From Brachionus koreanus (lineage: Eukaryota; Rotifera; Eurotatoria; Ploima; Brachionidae): a DNA stretch of 64,000 bases. Shown one piece after another: positions 1 through 17,640 of the stretch; the stretch's first letter is position 1; every line of letters begins with the position of its first letter. The notes below the pieces were generated by a model, which saw nothing but the letters and a program-made list of their open reading frames with translations, ran no database searches and was not told where the DNA came from. The translations under genes and the position numbers were made by a program. The stretch spans positions 811,163-875,162 of the forward strand of contig PJRA01000313.1 in the NCBI GenBank assembly GCA_016987375.1, in the 5' to 3' direction.

Positions 1-745
1 GTTACCAAAATGATGTTTAATTTCTTCTTGTGGACATGAGTGGGGTGGACCCGGAAACAATGATGTATCATATTCAAATACATCAAGCAGATAGCGAACT
101 GAAGGAGATAAAAGATTTTTCATGTGTTCAGCATATCTCAAACATGAATTGGAAATAAATTCAAAAAAATTATAAAAATTTTTACTTGATTCGTAAGTCT
201 AAATGAAGGGCACCATAAGCTCCTCTATCCCACACACATTCAAATGGCTTTTCCAACTCAGAATTGAATTTAAAAAAGTCCCCATTGTACAACTTTATTC
301 TACCATCTTCACTCTTTTAAAATTTGATTATTTTAATAAAAAATACTTTTTATTTAAATTTTAAAAATAAGCATACAGTAAAGAGCTTTAAATCCTTTAG
401 GTCTTTGACAGAATATTTTATGTTATTTTCAGAAAAAAATTGTTCACAAGCCATTTGAACAAATTCAACTCCTACAACTTCATGGCCAAGTGATGCAAGC
501 CTTTAGATGTAATGTTAAAAATTTTTGAAGTATATTTTTAGAATTGTTTACCAGGCCATGTCAACCGCTTTGCCACAAAAAGGAAAAAGAATGCGCATTT
601 TATTTTGATTAGAAAGTAATTTCGATAAATGTTTTTCCAAATATTTATGATTATTAGACTGATGAAATCCAATTTCGCTTTTGATCCATCTTTCATTCCA
701 AAATTCTGGATGAGTTTTTGTTGGCATCAATTTTTCTCCTGACAT
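1..745 (-). CDS. Thiopurine S-methyltransferase-like gene A (3' part outside window)
   Basis: This is a SAM-dependent small-molecule methyltransferase of the TPMT family. Exons read on the minus strand: 552-745, 377-500, 186-313 and 1-136, with phases closing in frame. The first exon starts MSGEKLMPTKTHPEFWNERW, followed by the family's KMRILFPFCGKAVDMAW block (SAM site), then GHEVVGVEFVQMACEQFF and VWDRGAYGALHLD, all typical of TPMT. The reading frame is still open at base 1, so the C-terminus lies outside the window. It sits in the same orientation as a paralogue at 1419-2288, and exons 2 and 3 have identical lengths (124 and 128 nt), so the two are tandem duplicates. Whether the substrate is a thiopurine, or a halide or thiol as in some invertebrate and plant relatives, cannot be told from sequence. 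Confidence 0.85.
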
Positions 746-957
746 TATAATTTATAAATTTTATTTACATTTTTATTTATTTTTTATATATACTTTATAG
801 TATTTAAAAAATGATTAGTCATTCTTATAGTTACTTTTAAATATTTTTTTTTATTCCAAATACTCGTTTAAAATCACATGATTAAGTAATATTTTAGCAT
901 TTTGTTCCCTCCCATTTTAAATTATTATGTTTAGTCATAAAATTTTGCGTTTTTTAA

Positions 958-1400
958 AAGAGTTGATATTTTTGATTTTAGCATCTTTGTAATTCTAAAG
1001 CTTTAACTCATATTATATATTAGAATAAACACTATTGAATGCTCTTTAAATGAGATTTCTAACTATTTTCTTATTTAATTCTAAAAAAAATTCATAAAAT
1101 GAAAATTTCAAATGAACATTTTGAAATTTTAGAAATGTTATAGGAAAAAAATTTATCAATAAAAGCAGTAGCTCGTGAAATATGCCTAGTGGAAGTTGAA
1201 AATGTGCTTAAATTAAAAGGCTAGAAAACGCTAGACCTCATACAGCTCGAAGAACAATGGCAAAAATATAAGAGATGGAAAGAATCGAACTTCTCTTTCA
1301 TTTTGCATATAGCCCAGATATTTCTCCTTTTTCGCTCAATGGAAAAACCCTATTATCTAATTTTGCTATTAAAAATTATATTAAATTAAAAAATCTCAAA
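958..1400 (+). mobile_element. Decayed mariner transposon remnant
   Basis: On the plus strand a degraded reading frame begins near 1099. It shows a mariner N-terminal helix-turn-helix fragment (KAVAREICLVE around 1160-1195), and after a large internal deletion the C-terminal catalytic end (NARPHTARRTMAKI, then FAYSPDISPF, around 1225-1335). The stretch NARPHTA followed some 25 residues later by YSPDxxP is the mariner D34D signature. Stops and the missing middle make it non-functional. The upstream block 958-1040 recurs near 63500, and the HTH block recurs near 63680 and, inverted, near 47540. Confidence 0.75.
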
Positions 1401-1418
1401 TACTAGAAAAATCAAAAT

Positions 1419-2288
1419 TTATTTATTAGTTAAAAAGTAAATGCTTTCTTTCATAATTCCAACTTGGTCCATTCCAGGGTGACAAGGTCTTATAGCTTTT
1501 TGCTCGATTTGCTCACAATTAAATAAGGAACCAAAATTTTGGATAATTTCATCATCAGATATTGAAAAAGGTGGCCCAGCATATAACAACTGGTCATATT
1601 GAACCGTATCGAGCAAATATCTAACATTTTTACCCAGTAAACTTTTCATATGACTTGGATACCTTAAATTATTTTTTTATCTACAAATAAATATCAAAAA
1701 AATACTATAAACCTATCTCTTATGTGCTTTGGAAATGCTACATATGAACCTCTATCCCAAACGGATTCAAAAGGTTTTTCGTATTTCAAATCAAATTTGA
1801 AAAAGTCACCGTTGTAAATTTTAACTCCACCGTCTTCACTCTAAGATAATTGAAAATATTAAATAGAAAAAATTGAAACACTTAAAAAACCTCAAAAAGT
1901 CTAAATTGGTTCAAATCAGTAACAAAGTATTTTAAGTTGTTTTCTTTAAAAAAATCTTCACAGGCAATTTCTGATACTTCAACTCCAACAACTTGGTTTC
2001 CTAAGGAAGCGAGCCTTTAATAAATTAAATAATGGGTTTTTAAAGGAATTTATTGCTATGACATACCATGCCATATCGATTTCTTTTCCACAGCAAGGAA
2101 ATAATATGCGACCATTTTTGTCTAGAATTTTTTCGAAGTGTTTTTCTAAATATCTTCAAAAATGAAAATAGATTTTTGTCCCAAATCATAGGGCTAATTT
2201 ACGGATTATTTTTTGTTCTATGAAAAAAAGTTTCTTTATTTTGCCACTTGTTTATCCAGTAATCAATATAATCTTCTTTATCTGACAT
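1419..2288 (-). CDS. Thiopurine S-methyltransferase-like gene B
   Basis: This is a complete TPMT-family methyltransferase of about 222 aa (vertebrate TPMT is about 245). Minus-strand exons: 2203-2288, 2067-2153, 1891-2014, 1713-1840 and 1419-1662, total 669 nt in frame. The protein begins MSDKEDYIDYWINKWQNKE, then carries GRILFPCCGKEIDMAW (SAM binding), GNQVVGVEVSEIACEDFF and WDRGSYVAFPKH. It is a tandem paralogue of the gene at 1-745. It has one extra intron (2154-2202) within what is exon 1 of gene A, so an intron was gained or lost after duplication. The ATG at 2288 is the first in frame, and no signal peptide is visible, so the enzyme is probably cytosolic. Confidence 0.85.
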
Positions 2289-2465
2289 AGCAAATTTTTT
2301 GAAGTAATTTATTTCTTTTTTTTTTTCAAAATAAACATATTAAAGAAGCAAAAATTTGCTTTTCTAAACCTGCAATAATGACTTAGCTAAAAAATTATCT
2401 TTTTGCAAAAAAATCATTAATTTAAGCAAAATTTTATTAAATAAATTTTTATTTTATTATCAAAT

Positions 2466-9035
<6,570 letters not shown>

Positions 9036-11043
9036 TTTTGTTAGATATCAAATTTTATCTTATATTTATATGAGCTAAAATTTAAAATTTTGTTAATTTT
9101 CTAGATATTTCGTAGTTATAAAAAAATGTTTCCTTTTATTATTTAAATAGTCTCTTTAAGATATTATATCTCTATGTATAATATAAAAAATAAAGTTTCC
9201 ATAAAGCATTTGGTGTAAGAAAATAGAGCAATTACAGGTTTAAAAAAATTTGCCTAAAAATTTTTTTTCCAAATTATTTTCAAAATGTCATTTAAGGGAG
9301 TGTTTAATTCATTTAATTTATGATTTAATCAATTTGCATTCGAATGTGTCTTAAGGATTATATTTTTCTTGTCTATATTTTCAAAGGACAAAATTAGCTA
9401 AAATTTATTTATGTTCTTTTTTATCAATTTTTTATTTAATGCGTAAAAATTTGAAAAAATGCTAAACGTAATTTAAAAAAATCATAATTTAGCTTGCTCC
9501 TTTATAATAACTCATAAAAATTTAAAGTTTATTGAAAAGATTGAATTTTATGATCTTAATCTTTTTTAAATAAAATTAGAAATTGATTTATAAATTTTTA
9601 ATTAGTATTATTTTGAATAATAAGCCAGAGTGATAAATTTTGAAACAAAGTTTATAAAAAATATGAATTTTTGAAACCAGAGAAAAAAATTTATTATTTT
9701 ATTAATTTTTAAATAAATTTTAGGACGGCCATTTTTGGCCACCAGTTAATAAAAAAATTATTTTAGAAAAAATAAAAAAGCTATTTTGATTCTAATTTTT
9801 TTAAGACTAACAGTTAATTTGAAATTTTATGAATTTTTTGTGATAGTTTTACAAGTGAAATTATATATCAATCGATAGTGCCGAATCTCCTCTAATGAAT
9901 CAAGAGTACATGCTGCTTTGATTTGTGCTTAGACGTCATGAAAAATCAAAATTTGGTAATGGAAAAAAATGATTTAATTCAAAAAGTCATTAGCGATTAA
10001 AAAAATATTAATTCAAGTTGATAATTTGAAAAATAAATAAATTAAAAACTTTTTCTTTTTTTTTTTTGAAAGTTGGTTGTCTTTAGCTCCCTTTAAATTG
10101 GAAAAGGATTGTTATAACCAGTAGATTTTAATTTTTCTAATGCAAAATTGAATGCTCTTTCAGAAAAAATCTTCTTGTGTTAAACTCGCTGGTACTCACA
10201 TTGCCTCACGAGTATAAAATGAGATTTTTTGACAAAAAAATAGTAATTTTCTAAAATGCATAAAAATTGCCAAGAAGAAAAACATGTAAAGAGCTTTTAT
10301 TTAGTAAAATAAAAAAAAATTGAAAAAGTTTCTGGTGTGCATTGATAGAGAATTTCAAACACGAGAACTAAATTAATTTGATTTTTAATATACTTATCTA
10401 AAACTACGCAATGAAAAGCCCTTTAAATTAATCAAGCATATAATCTTGAAGTGTATATTCCAAATATAATATTTAAATTTTTTTTTTTACATATTGAATT
10501 TTGAATAAAGTTGATTAAGTTTTATTAAATTTTTAATAATTTGCAATTTGTATTTGAAAATTCTCATATTTTTGTTTAATTTTCTAATTTTTTTTCTCTA
10601 CTAAATTGATTAATTTAAAAAAAAATCAGAATTCATTCAATTAATGATAATAATTAAAATGAATTAAATTCTTAAAAATCACTTTGTTTTTTGATAGAAA
10701 TGAATTTACTTTGACTAAATTTCAATTAATTTTTTTCTAAAAGCAAATCCTTGATAGAATCAAAAAGTGGCTTTGACTTTTAGGGACGTTTAAATGAAAA
10801 AATTGATGATGCATAAATAGTTTAAAAATTTTAAATTATTTTAAATAAAGAAAAAATTAAAATGTCTCATTATCTAAATTTATGGCAAAAAATAACACTA
10901 TTTGCTCTTATAATCATGTTATTTTTGACAATTAATTTTGATTTTTCAACTCAAAAGCCCAATTTTGTTCAGTTCAAACAAAGAAATCAAAGCCTATTAC
11001 TTTCAATACTAAGAATTAATTTTACTTTGGACTTTTAAGCAAA
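9036..11043. other. Intergenic, no gene seen
   Basis: About 2 kb of A/T-rich sequence with many homopolymer runs lies between the GH31 start and the snoRNA downstream of RPL23A. I found no coding frame with family similarity, no RNA gene and no clear repeat. Confidence 0.6.
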
Positions 11044-11117
11044 TGAATTCAGACAGTACGAATACATGAATTATCACATTAAATCAGTCATGTTATATGA
11101 ATGTCATCATTATCTCA
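11044..11117 (-). ncRNA. Box C/D snoRNA, double guide (18S and 28S)
   Basis: Minus strand: box C ATGATGA (revcomp of 11104-11110) and box D CTGA (revcomp of 11049-11052). Directly upstream of box D the RNA carries TGTATTCGTACTG, antisense to the conserved 28S stretch CAGTACGAATACA. In its middle it carries CATGACTGATTTAATG, antisense (one G-U pair) to the 18S stretch CATTAAATCAGTTATG near position 100. This pair of targets is, as I recall, that of yeast snR51 (18S A100, 25S U2729). A close relative sits in RPL23A intron 2 at 11597-11667. Position is downstream of RPL23A on the same strand. Confidence 0.75.
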
Positions 11118-11256
11118 ATTAAAAAAAAATTCAAATAAAAAAATTTTTTCTGATCATTTGAAGTAAATTTTTTATTGAAAATTTTTATTTTAATAAAAAA
11201 ATTTACCACAAATTATAAAATTATTTAACAGATATTTATCTAAAAATAAAAGAAAA

Positions 11257-11933
11257 TTAGTAATTGAATTTAATAATTATTTTCAAATTGTTTACTTTGT
11301 TAGCAATATCCATGGCATCAAAGTCCGGTGTCAATTTGACATAGGCTTTTTTCTCACCATCTGGTCTAACCAAAGTGTTGATTTTAGCAACATCGGCATC
11401 GTATAATTTTTTAAAAGCGTTTTTAATTTGTGGTTTGTTGGCTCTGATGTCAGTAACAAATACCAAAGTGTTGTGATCTTCGATTTTCTTCATGGCAGAC
11501 TCAGTTGTCAATGGGTACTTGATTATGGTAAATTGATCCAATCTAAAATTTAATTAGTTTAATTTCTTTTTTCTAATGAAAAATATTTTTATCTAATAAA
11601 TTCAGACAGTACGAATACATAAATTATCATTTTATTCATTTATGTGGTAAAATGTCATCATATTAAACAAAAAGTCCACAAACTTGTTTCGTCTAGGAAC
11701 ACTTTTGCGTTGGTATCTTGGTTTTCTTGGCAAAGATAAAGTGACTGGACGTCTGAATCGCACAGTGGTTCTAATCTTTCGGCTTCGTTTCAAATGAGCT
11801 CCTTTTTGAACGTGTTTTTTGGCTAGAACAGGTCATTAGTTTATGACTAAAGTAAAGTTTTCGAGAATAAGGTACCTTTGGCAGCTGATTGAGCAGCTGG
11901 TGCGGCGGCTTTGGTTGTCTTTTTTGGTGCCAT
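11257..11933 (-). CDS. RPL23A: Ribosomal protein L23A (uL23)
   Basis: Large-subunit ribosomal protein uL23, which binds 28S rRNA near the peptide exit tunnel. Three minus-strand exons (11876-11933, 11684-11822 and 11257-11542) give 160 aa in frame, close to the vertebrate 156. The Ala/Lys-rich N-terminus [19 protein letters not shown] is followed by [20 protein letters not shown] and the highly conserved [40 protein letters not shown] and [12 protein letters not shown]. The C-terminus has a few extra residues beyond the usual end. The intron 2 donor is GTTTGT, weak but required by frame. Intron 2 (11543-11683) hosts a C/D snoRNA, a habit shared with vertebrate RPL23A. Confidence 0.95.
11597..11667 (-). 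ncRNA. Intronic box C/D snoRNA in RPL23A
   Basis: Minus strand: box C ATGATGA (revcomp of 11655-11661) and box D CTGA (revcomp of 11602-11605). The 13 nt TGTATTCGTACTG, one base upstream of box D, is perfectly antisense to the conserved 28S segment CAGTACGAATACA. The fifth base from box D faces the U of CAGU, predicting 2'-O-methylation there. Unlike the copy at 11044-11117, the middle has lost the 18S-complementary stretch. Box C lies about 22 nt from the intron donor and box D about 60 nt from the acceptor, a normal geometry for an intron-processed snoRNA. Confidence 0.8.
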
Positions 11934-14376
11934 TTCTATAATTTAACTATCCTTTATCAGATAATCTAAACAAGAAAACAGATAGTTAATTAGATTGCCT
12001 AAAATGGTCTCAACCAATTGCATCATAGAAATACAGCGAGTTAAACTAGAAAAAAAAAAAAAAATTTTTTAAAAAAGTTTCAACAGCGTGATTGCAAATC
12101 TTCAACGCATTCATTCAATTGCATGCATTCACATTTATTATTATAATTAAGTTATTCTTGCACGAAGTAGAGCTTAATATGAACAATGCTATTTAGCTTA
12201 GTCAAGGTAGTTGGCAGAAATTTTGCATTCTTTTTCTTTTTTGAAAATTTTCTTTGGGACTAGCGAAAGCAAATTTAAATTTTTTTTAAGAAACTGATTT
12301 GAAGCTGACTAGTTTATTAGCTTTTCTGAACAAAATTAACATTAATTCAATAATTAAATTAAAAAATAAAAAAAAATTCTTCTTCTCTCTTGAAAGCAAG
12401 TGACTAAATGTTTTAATAGATAAGTTAACATATTATAGTTTTTAAATGTATATAGTAAATATATTACTTTTTCGTCAATAAATTAAAGTTTTTTTGTATT
12501 TTTTTACTGATTCTAAAAAATAATTTAAAAATAAAATAATTTTGAATTTTGCTTTGTAAAATTTCTTTTAAAAAAAAAATTTAAATCAATTGTTGAGAAA
12601 AGAGATATTAAACTAGTTAAATCAATCAAAGACAAGCCCTAAGAAGTTTTTCTTTAAATTCAAGGAAATCACATGACAATGGTTTGGTTAAAAAAACTAC
12701 CAAAAATAATTCTATGGGTAGAATTTTTTTATGAACAAATTAATATTATTATGGGATAATTAGATGTCTGTTTGAGCAGAGGTATTCAGATGTTTGATCC
12801 AAAAAATGTGATCGTCTTCTCCCGTGTCGATGTTACTTGGCCATGTGTAAAGGGTTTATATGAACCAGTATATAATCAAACAAACGAACAATTATTCATA
12901 TTTAAATAACAAAATATTTAGTTTGCAATTTCATTATAGATTATGAATATAATTAAACTTTTTAGAAATTTATTCACTAATTTATACACTTAACTATAAC
13001 TTTTAATTAGTCTAAAAATAGAATATTTTATTTTTAAAATTTTCATTAATTTCCTAATGCTTGCAATGAATAATAAAAACGCAAGATCTCAAGAATGGAT
13101 CTTAGAAAATAAATTGAAATCAAAAAAATTTATTTAAAATTGAACTTTATTTTCAAATTAAAAACTGAATGAAAAACAAATAAAAAAGATAACCATAAAA
13201 ATCATCTATTATCATTTTTTTTTCCTCTATTTTTGCATCAATTTATCACAATTTGCTATTTTTCTTTTGACAATTAAAAGACAAATAATTTGGAAAAGTT
13301 GTTTTGACACCGTGCAAAATGAACTACAACCAAATTTGTGTAAAATTTAATTATACTAAATTTGCAGTTTTACCAGAGTATTCTTAATAATGCATCTATG
13401 AATGCTGCACCATGTTGCATTTACAGAACTTGCTTTTGATCTTTAAAAATAAAATACAATAATTTTTAGCATCTTTTTTTGTTCTATTTATCTTAAAAGT
13501 CTCTTATTTTTATTAAAATTTTGATTTTTGATATTTCTTTTTTGACAATGTGTCTAAACATTCTGCATATCTTAGCTCTGGATCCAGTTAGAGCGAAACA
13601 TCAAGGATACAACCCTGGAATGGGATTCTCTTCCATATAAATGTCCATCGCATTCTTATTAACAAAAAGTCTAACCCATTTAATGATAGACTATAGTAAA
13701 TTATTAATTTCTTTATTATGAATCTTTTTTTTAACAAAAGGTAATTTTAATTTTTACAGTTTCTTGGATGATTATTTAAATTTGTTTAAAATCAATTTAA
13801 TTATTTATTGATCAAAAATATATTTAAATTCTAATTTTATCACAAAACTAATCTTAATCATAAAATTCTATTTATTTTAATTTAATCAAAAAATTAATTT
13901 TTGCAAGTTTTTTTCCAGCATCGTATGCACAACAATTAGTTTATTTATAATTGTTAAAAAGAAATGTTTTTTTTTTCCCAATTTCAAAATAAAAATAAAT
14001 CGATATAAATTTTTATTTTATTCTTCGAACAAAAAAAGTTAACTTTATTTAAAATTGTTACCTAGATTTTTAATGTTCTTTTATTTAAAAATAAAAACAC
14101 TAAGCAAATAACTTGTTGCTAAGACTTTAATTTATAAAAGGTTTCTACATCGTGTTCAAATTATTGAAAATTTTTTGTGCAACTAAAACAAGTATGAAAT
14201 GAAAGGACAATTATATTACTTGCTAAAATTACGATCAATAAAATTTTTGTCTTTTTTCTTGAAGTGAAAAATTTTTAGAATTTTAGCTAAAATAAAATAT
14301 TTTATAGAATGCAAAAAATTCTATAAGTAAAAAAAAATTCATTGCTATTTAAAAGATTAAAAAGTGTTAAAATTTT
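11934..14376. other. Intergenic, no gene seen
   Basis: About 2.4 kb of A/T-rich sequence. An island of more balanced composition at about 13555-13680 has no reading frame I recognise. The short stretch upstream of 11933 should hold the RPL23A promoter, but no clear motif stands out. Confidence 0.55.
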
Positions 14377-15204
14377 CTATTTTCGATTTTTTCGTTGAAT
14401 TTTCTTATAATCTGAATTATTAATGTAAGAATTTTTATCAGAATTTTCGCTATCATCATTTAAATTGTCTTCTTCACTTTCTTCACTATCTTGACTGTCA
14501 TCATTTTCTTCAGAGTCAGATTGACTGTCACTATCTTCACTGGAGTCAGATTGACTGTCATCATCTTCATCACTATTTTCGTTTTGATTTTCTTCGTCAT
14601 CATCATTTTCATCTTGCTTATGTTGAATTTTTTTTCTTTTGACTTTTTGAAAATTGCTTATAAGTTTTTTTTCATCCTCGGTTAAAGGATTCTCTTTCTC
14701 GTTAATTAAACAGTATAAAGCACCCAATTTGCCTTTGAAAACTGTATGACCATGATTTTTACCTTTGCCAATAAAAACTCCAATTTTATTCTTTTCATTA
14801 AAATCTTTGTTGGTATCCTCAATGTATTTCACATCGGATTCTTTTAGTCGTATCTTCTGATCATTATTAAAGACAAAAAGACCACCATAAACTCCAGTGA
14901 ATACATCGTTACCTTCTAATTCACCTTCTCGTTTGTAGATGCCTACCTTTTTATACTCTTCTTCATGCTTGTGAGTTTCTAAAGGCTCTTTTGCCTCTAG
15001 CTTTATTTTGAAAATATTTTCGCCTTTTGGTAGTTGATTCATATGCTCAGCATCCAAATATTTAACGTATTTTTTTTGATTTTCATCTAAGTAGTGTCGG
15101 ATGCGCTTTTTAAGCAAAAAAAGTCCTCCATGAGAATCTTTGTGGACACGAAATCCCTTAAATATACCAACTTCATCAAATTCATGAACATTTAAATCAT
15201 TCAT
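14377..15204 (-). CDS. Unrecognised three-repeat protein with acidic Ser/Asp/Glu tail
   Basis: A single open frame of about 275 aa. I take the ATG at 15204 (MNDLNVHEFDEV). The frame also stays open a short way upstream to a possible acceptor near 15236, so a 5' exon is possible. The first 190 residues contain three similar units of about 60 aa, each starting VGIFKG / VGIYKR / IGVFIG and containing a GGLF, GGLFVF or GALYCL core about 15-25 residues later. Residues about 195-255 are almost purely Asp, Glu, Ser, Gln and Asn with repeated DSQSDS units, followed by a short basic end. The acidic tail suggests a nuclear or histone- or nucleic-acid-associated protein, but that is only inference. The repeat faintly recalls the PBCV-type basic adaptor, not enough to name it. 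Confidence 0.7.
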   Translation of the reverse strand: MNDLNVHEFDEVGIFKGFRVHKDSHGGLFLLKKRIRHYLDENQKKYVKYLDAEHMNQLPKGENIFKIKLEAKEPLETHKHEEEYKKVGIYKREGELEGNDVFTGVYGGLFVFNNDQKIRLKESDVKYIEDTNKDFNEKNKIGVFIGKGKNHGHTVFKGKLGALYCLINEKENPLTEDEKKLISNFQKVKRKKIQHKQDENDDDEENQNENSDEDDDSQSDSSEDSDSQSDSEENDDSQDSEESEEDNLNDDSENSDKNSYINNSDYKKIQRKNRK

Positions 15205-15456
15205 TGTCAAAGTGTCATTGAAAACTGCTGAAAATTTCGGATAGTGTTTCTAATGGAAATAAAAAATTATTTTTATAGTCTAACTTAACAGTTAATTAAA
15301 GTTAATTATGTAATATTTTTAGGATTTGAATAAACTTTAGTATTTTTCTTTAAATAAAATTTTTTAGATTCTAAAAATCATTTAATGGAATTATATAATA
15401 TCAACTTAAAAAAAAAAAAGTTAAAGTTTATCAATAGAAAAATTTTTCGAAAAAAA

Positions 15457-15529
15457 TACTTCGAGCGAGGATCGAACTCGCGACCTTCTGCGTGTAAAGC
15501 AGATGTGATAACCACTACACCATCGAAGC
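15457..15529 (-). tRNA. tRNA-Val (anticodon UAC)
   Basis: 73 nt on the minus strand. Anticodon arm TCTGC-TTTACAC-GCAGA gives anticodon TAC. D arm GGTGTAGTGGTTATC, T arm GCGAG-TTCGATC-CTCGC, acceptor GCTTCGA/TCGAAGT with a G-U at 1:72, discriminator A. A T-run follows the 3' end as a Pol III stop. It is identical to the copy at 15641-15713 and diverges from it head to head. Confidence 0.95.
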
Positions 15530-15640
15530 TTATCTTTAAAGTTTTTTAAAATATAATTTGATCAAAATTTTTTTTTGCAAATTGAAATTTTTGTAAAAAT
15601 TATTTGTTTATTTTTCAATAATTCAATCTGAAAAGACAGA

Positions 15641-15713
15641 GCTTCGATGGTGTAGTGGTTATCACATCTGCTTTACACGCAGAAGGTCGCGAGTTCGATC
15701 CTCGCTCGAAGTA
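15641..15713 (+). tRNA. tRNA-Val (anticodon UAC), second copy
   Basis: Same 73-nt sequence as the minus-strand copy 111 bp away. Internal A box TGTAGTGGTTA and B box GTTCGATCC are intact, and a run of seven T follows the 3' end as a Pol III terminator. The pair forms a 73-bp perfect inverted repeat. Confidence 0.95.
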
Positions 15714-17319
15714 TTTTTTTCGAGAAATTTAAATGTAATTATTTCGCTACGTATTTTATAGAAAAAATGCCTAAGCTTATAAAAATAAATTTAGTTCGAC
15801 ATTCAAATACTCGATGTTTGATATATAAGAAAGGTAAAATGATTTTTATTTTTAAAATGCTAAGTGTTTTCGTTGAATATTAATTTAGATTTACTCAGAA
15901 AAAATCTTAAAAATCAATAGTTAACAAATTAGTCCTAAATAATTTCACAAATATTGATATTTTAAATTTTTTTTTTTCAATTAAAAAATATTGAGATTAT
16001 AAAATTAATATAAATCTTCAACTCTAATTTAAATCAGCTAAAGACAATTAGTCGATTTTTCTGATTTTTTTTCTAATGAAAAAAAGGAATATTGATATTA
16101 ATTTTCACACTTTTGATAATAATGAAATATCAAAATAGTATTAAAATTGATTGATTTATTAATTTTTTGTTTATCTAAGTTTCTCAAAAATGTGTTTGCC
16201 GTGACAATAGTTTTGAATGGCATAAAATTCAATAGAAAATAACAATACGAAACGAAAAAAAAATAAAAATAAATAAAAAAAAAATTCAGAAACAGTTAAC
16301 AAATGATCAAGATTTAAATTTTAAATTAACGTTTAACTTATCTCAAGCATGCCCGATTAATTTATCTCAAATATACAACAGTGTTTTTTTTTATGTTAAA
16401 TAACCATATTTACTAGACAAGTGATAATAAATGAAAAAAATGAAACATAATTATGAATTGTGTAATGGTATCATTCAAAAAAGAAAGAAGTATGGTGTAA
16501 GCGAAAATGAAATCAGCAATGTCGGTAGAATACAAACAAAAGTCTACTATAGTGGGATTCTATTAGTTATCCTGCTTTGTCAATTTAGTTAAACTAAATT
16601 GATCGTAGAATATACATCATTATTATTAAAATCCATTTGGCGAGAAAAGTAAAAAAGGTCGACTAGCATCAAATAGAAGAGCTCATTCAAGTCTTGAATG
16701 AGAACGAAAATTAAAAAAAATGGATATGGATACACAAAAAATGCCAAAAAATTAGATAATATTTTCTTTAATTTGTTTTTATTTTTATTTTTTTAAAATC
16801 AGAAAGATTTTATGTTTTAAGCGTGAATTTATTTTCTAATAAAATAATTTTGTTTGCTAAAAAAAATTTTAAAAATAAATTCATTATTGTTTATTCAAAA
16901 CCTGTGCAAATAATGCATAATTTCACTCAATAAAAAGTATTGAAAATAAATCGTAATCAATTTGCACAGATTTTCCAGACTTAGACTTTAAACTGTAACT
17001 TATAGACAAGTCTGCTTTTAAGTAAGGCTTTGATATCCACTTCTGGTATAGTAAGCCTTATATGTCATCCATTTTTGATCAATTTCAGTCTCGACAAAAA
17101 TTTTTTGAGCAATTGCTTTTGAAATACATACAAATTTGTTAGGAAAATTTAGAAAAATTATTTACTATATCAATAATTTTAGTGATTCAATCAAAAATTT
17201 AGATGAACAAAAAATAACCGTTTTAAAAAAATGAGAATTTTTGATCATAAAAAAAATATGCTTTTAATAGAATTCAAATAAATTTCTGAAGTGAATTTAA
17301 TAATAAAAATATTGGAGAT
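15714..17319. other. Intergenic with repeat fragments
   Basis: No gene was recognised. The stretch contains a LINE 3'-end fragment (about 16510-16640). At about 16905-16990 it contains a decayed copy of the inner part of the MITE at 50617-50850, sharing aatttcactca, gtattgaaaataaatcg and aatcaatttgca. Confidence 0.55.
16510..16640 (+). mobile_element. LINE 3'-end fragment (same family as 42790-43130)
   Basis: It shares with 42995-43125 the blocks atgtcggtagaa, agtSYactatagYgggaYt, tcctgctttgtcaWttTag and atYRtagaatay, and ends in (att)n. This is the 3' untranslated end of a non-LTR retrotransposon whose coding part is missing here. Confidence 0.65.
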
Positions 17320-17488
17320 ATCAAAACAGAAAATAATTTTACATTTTTTCATTTTCATATTTTTAAATTTTTTTTGTGCAAATTTTCAGAAAATTATAAA
17401 AAAACTCTCTCAAATAGACAACAAAAATAAAAAATTTCTAAAATATTGCACAAAAAATCTAAAAATGTAAATTTATTTTCATTTTGCC
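17320..17488. mobile_element. MITE-like fold-back element, copy 1
   Basis: About 170 bp with terminal inverted repeats. The left end aaaataattttacatttttt to tttttgtgca is mirrored by the right end tgcacaaaaaatctaaaaat to aaaattttattttcattttgcc. It matches a second copy at 62785-62975, including the inner cagaaaattaWaaaaaactctctc. There is no coding content. Confidence 0.65.
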
Positions 17489-17640
17489 GAACCTTTTTTC
17501 TTTTATTCAATTCACTGGTCAATCAACATTTTATTCATTTTTAAAGCCAAAATAAATTTTTTAATCTTACTGCCAAACTTTTAGAATTATGAATACAGAA
17601 ATTTATTTTGAAAATATGCTGATTAATTTTACTTAAAATT

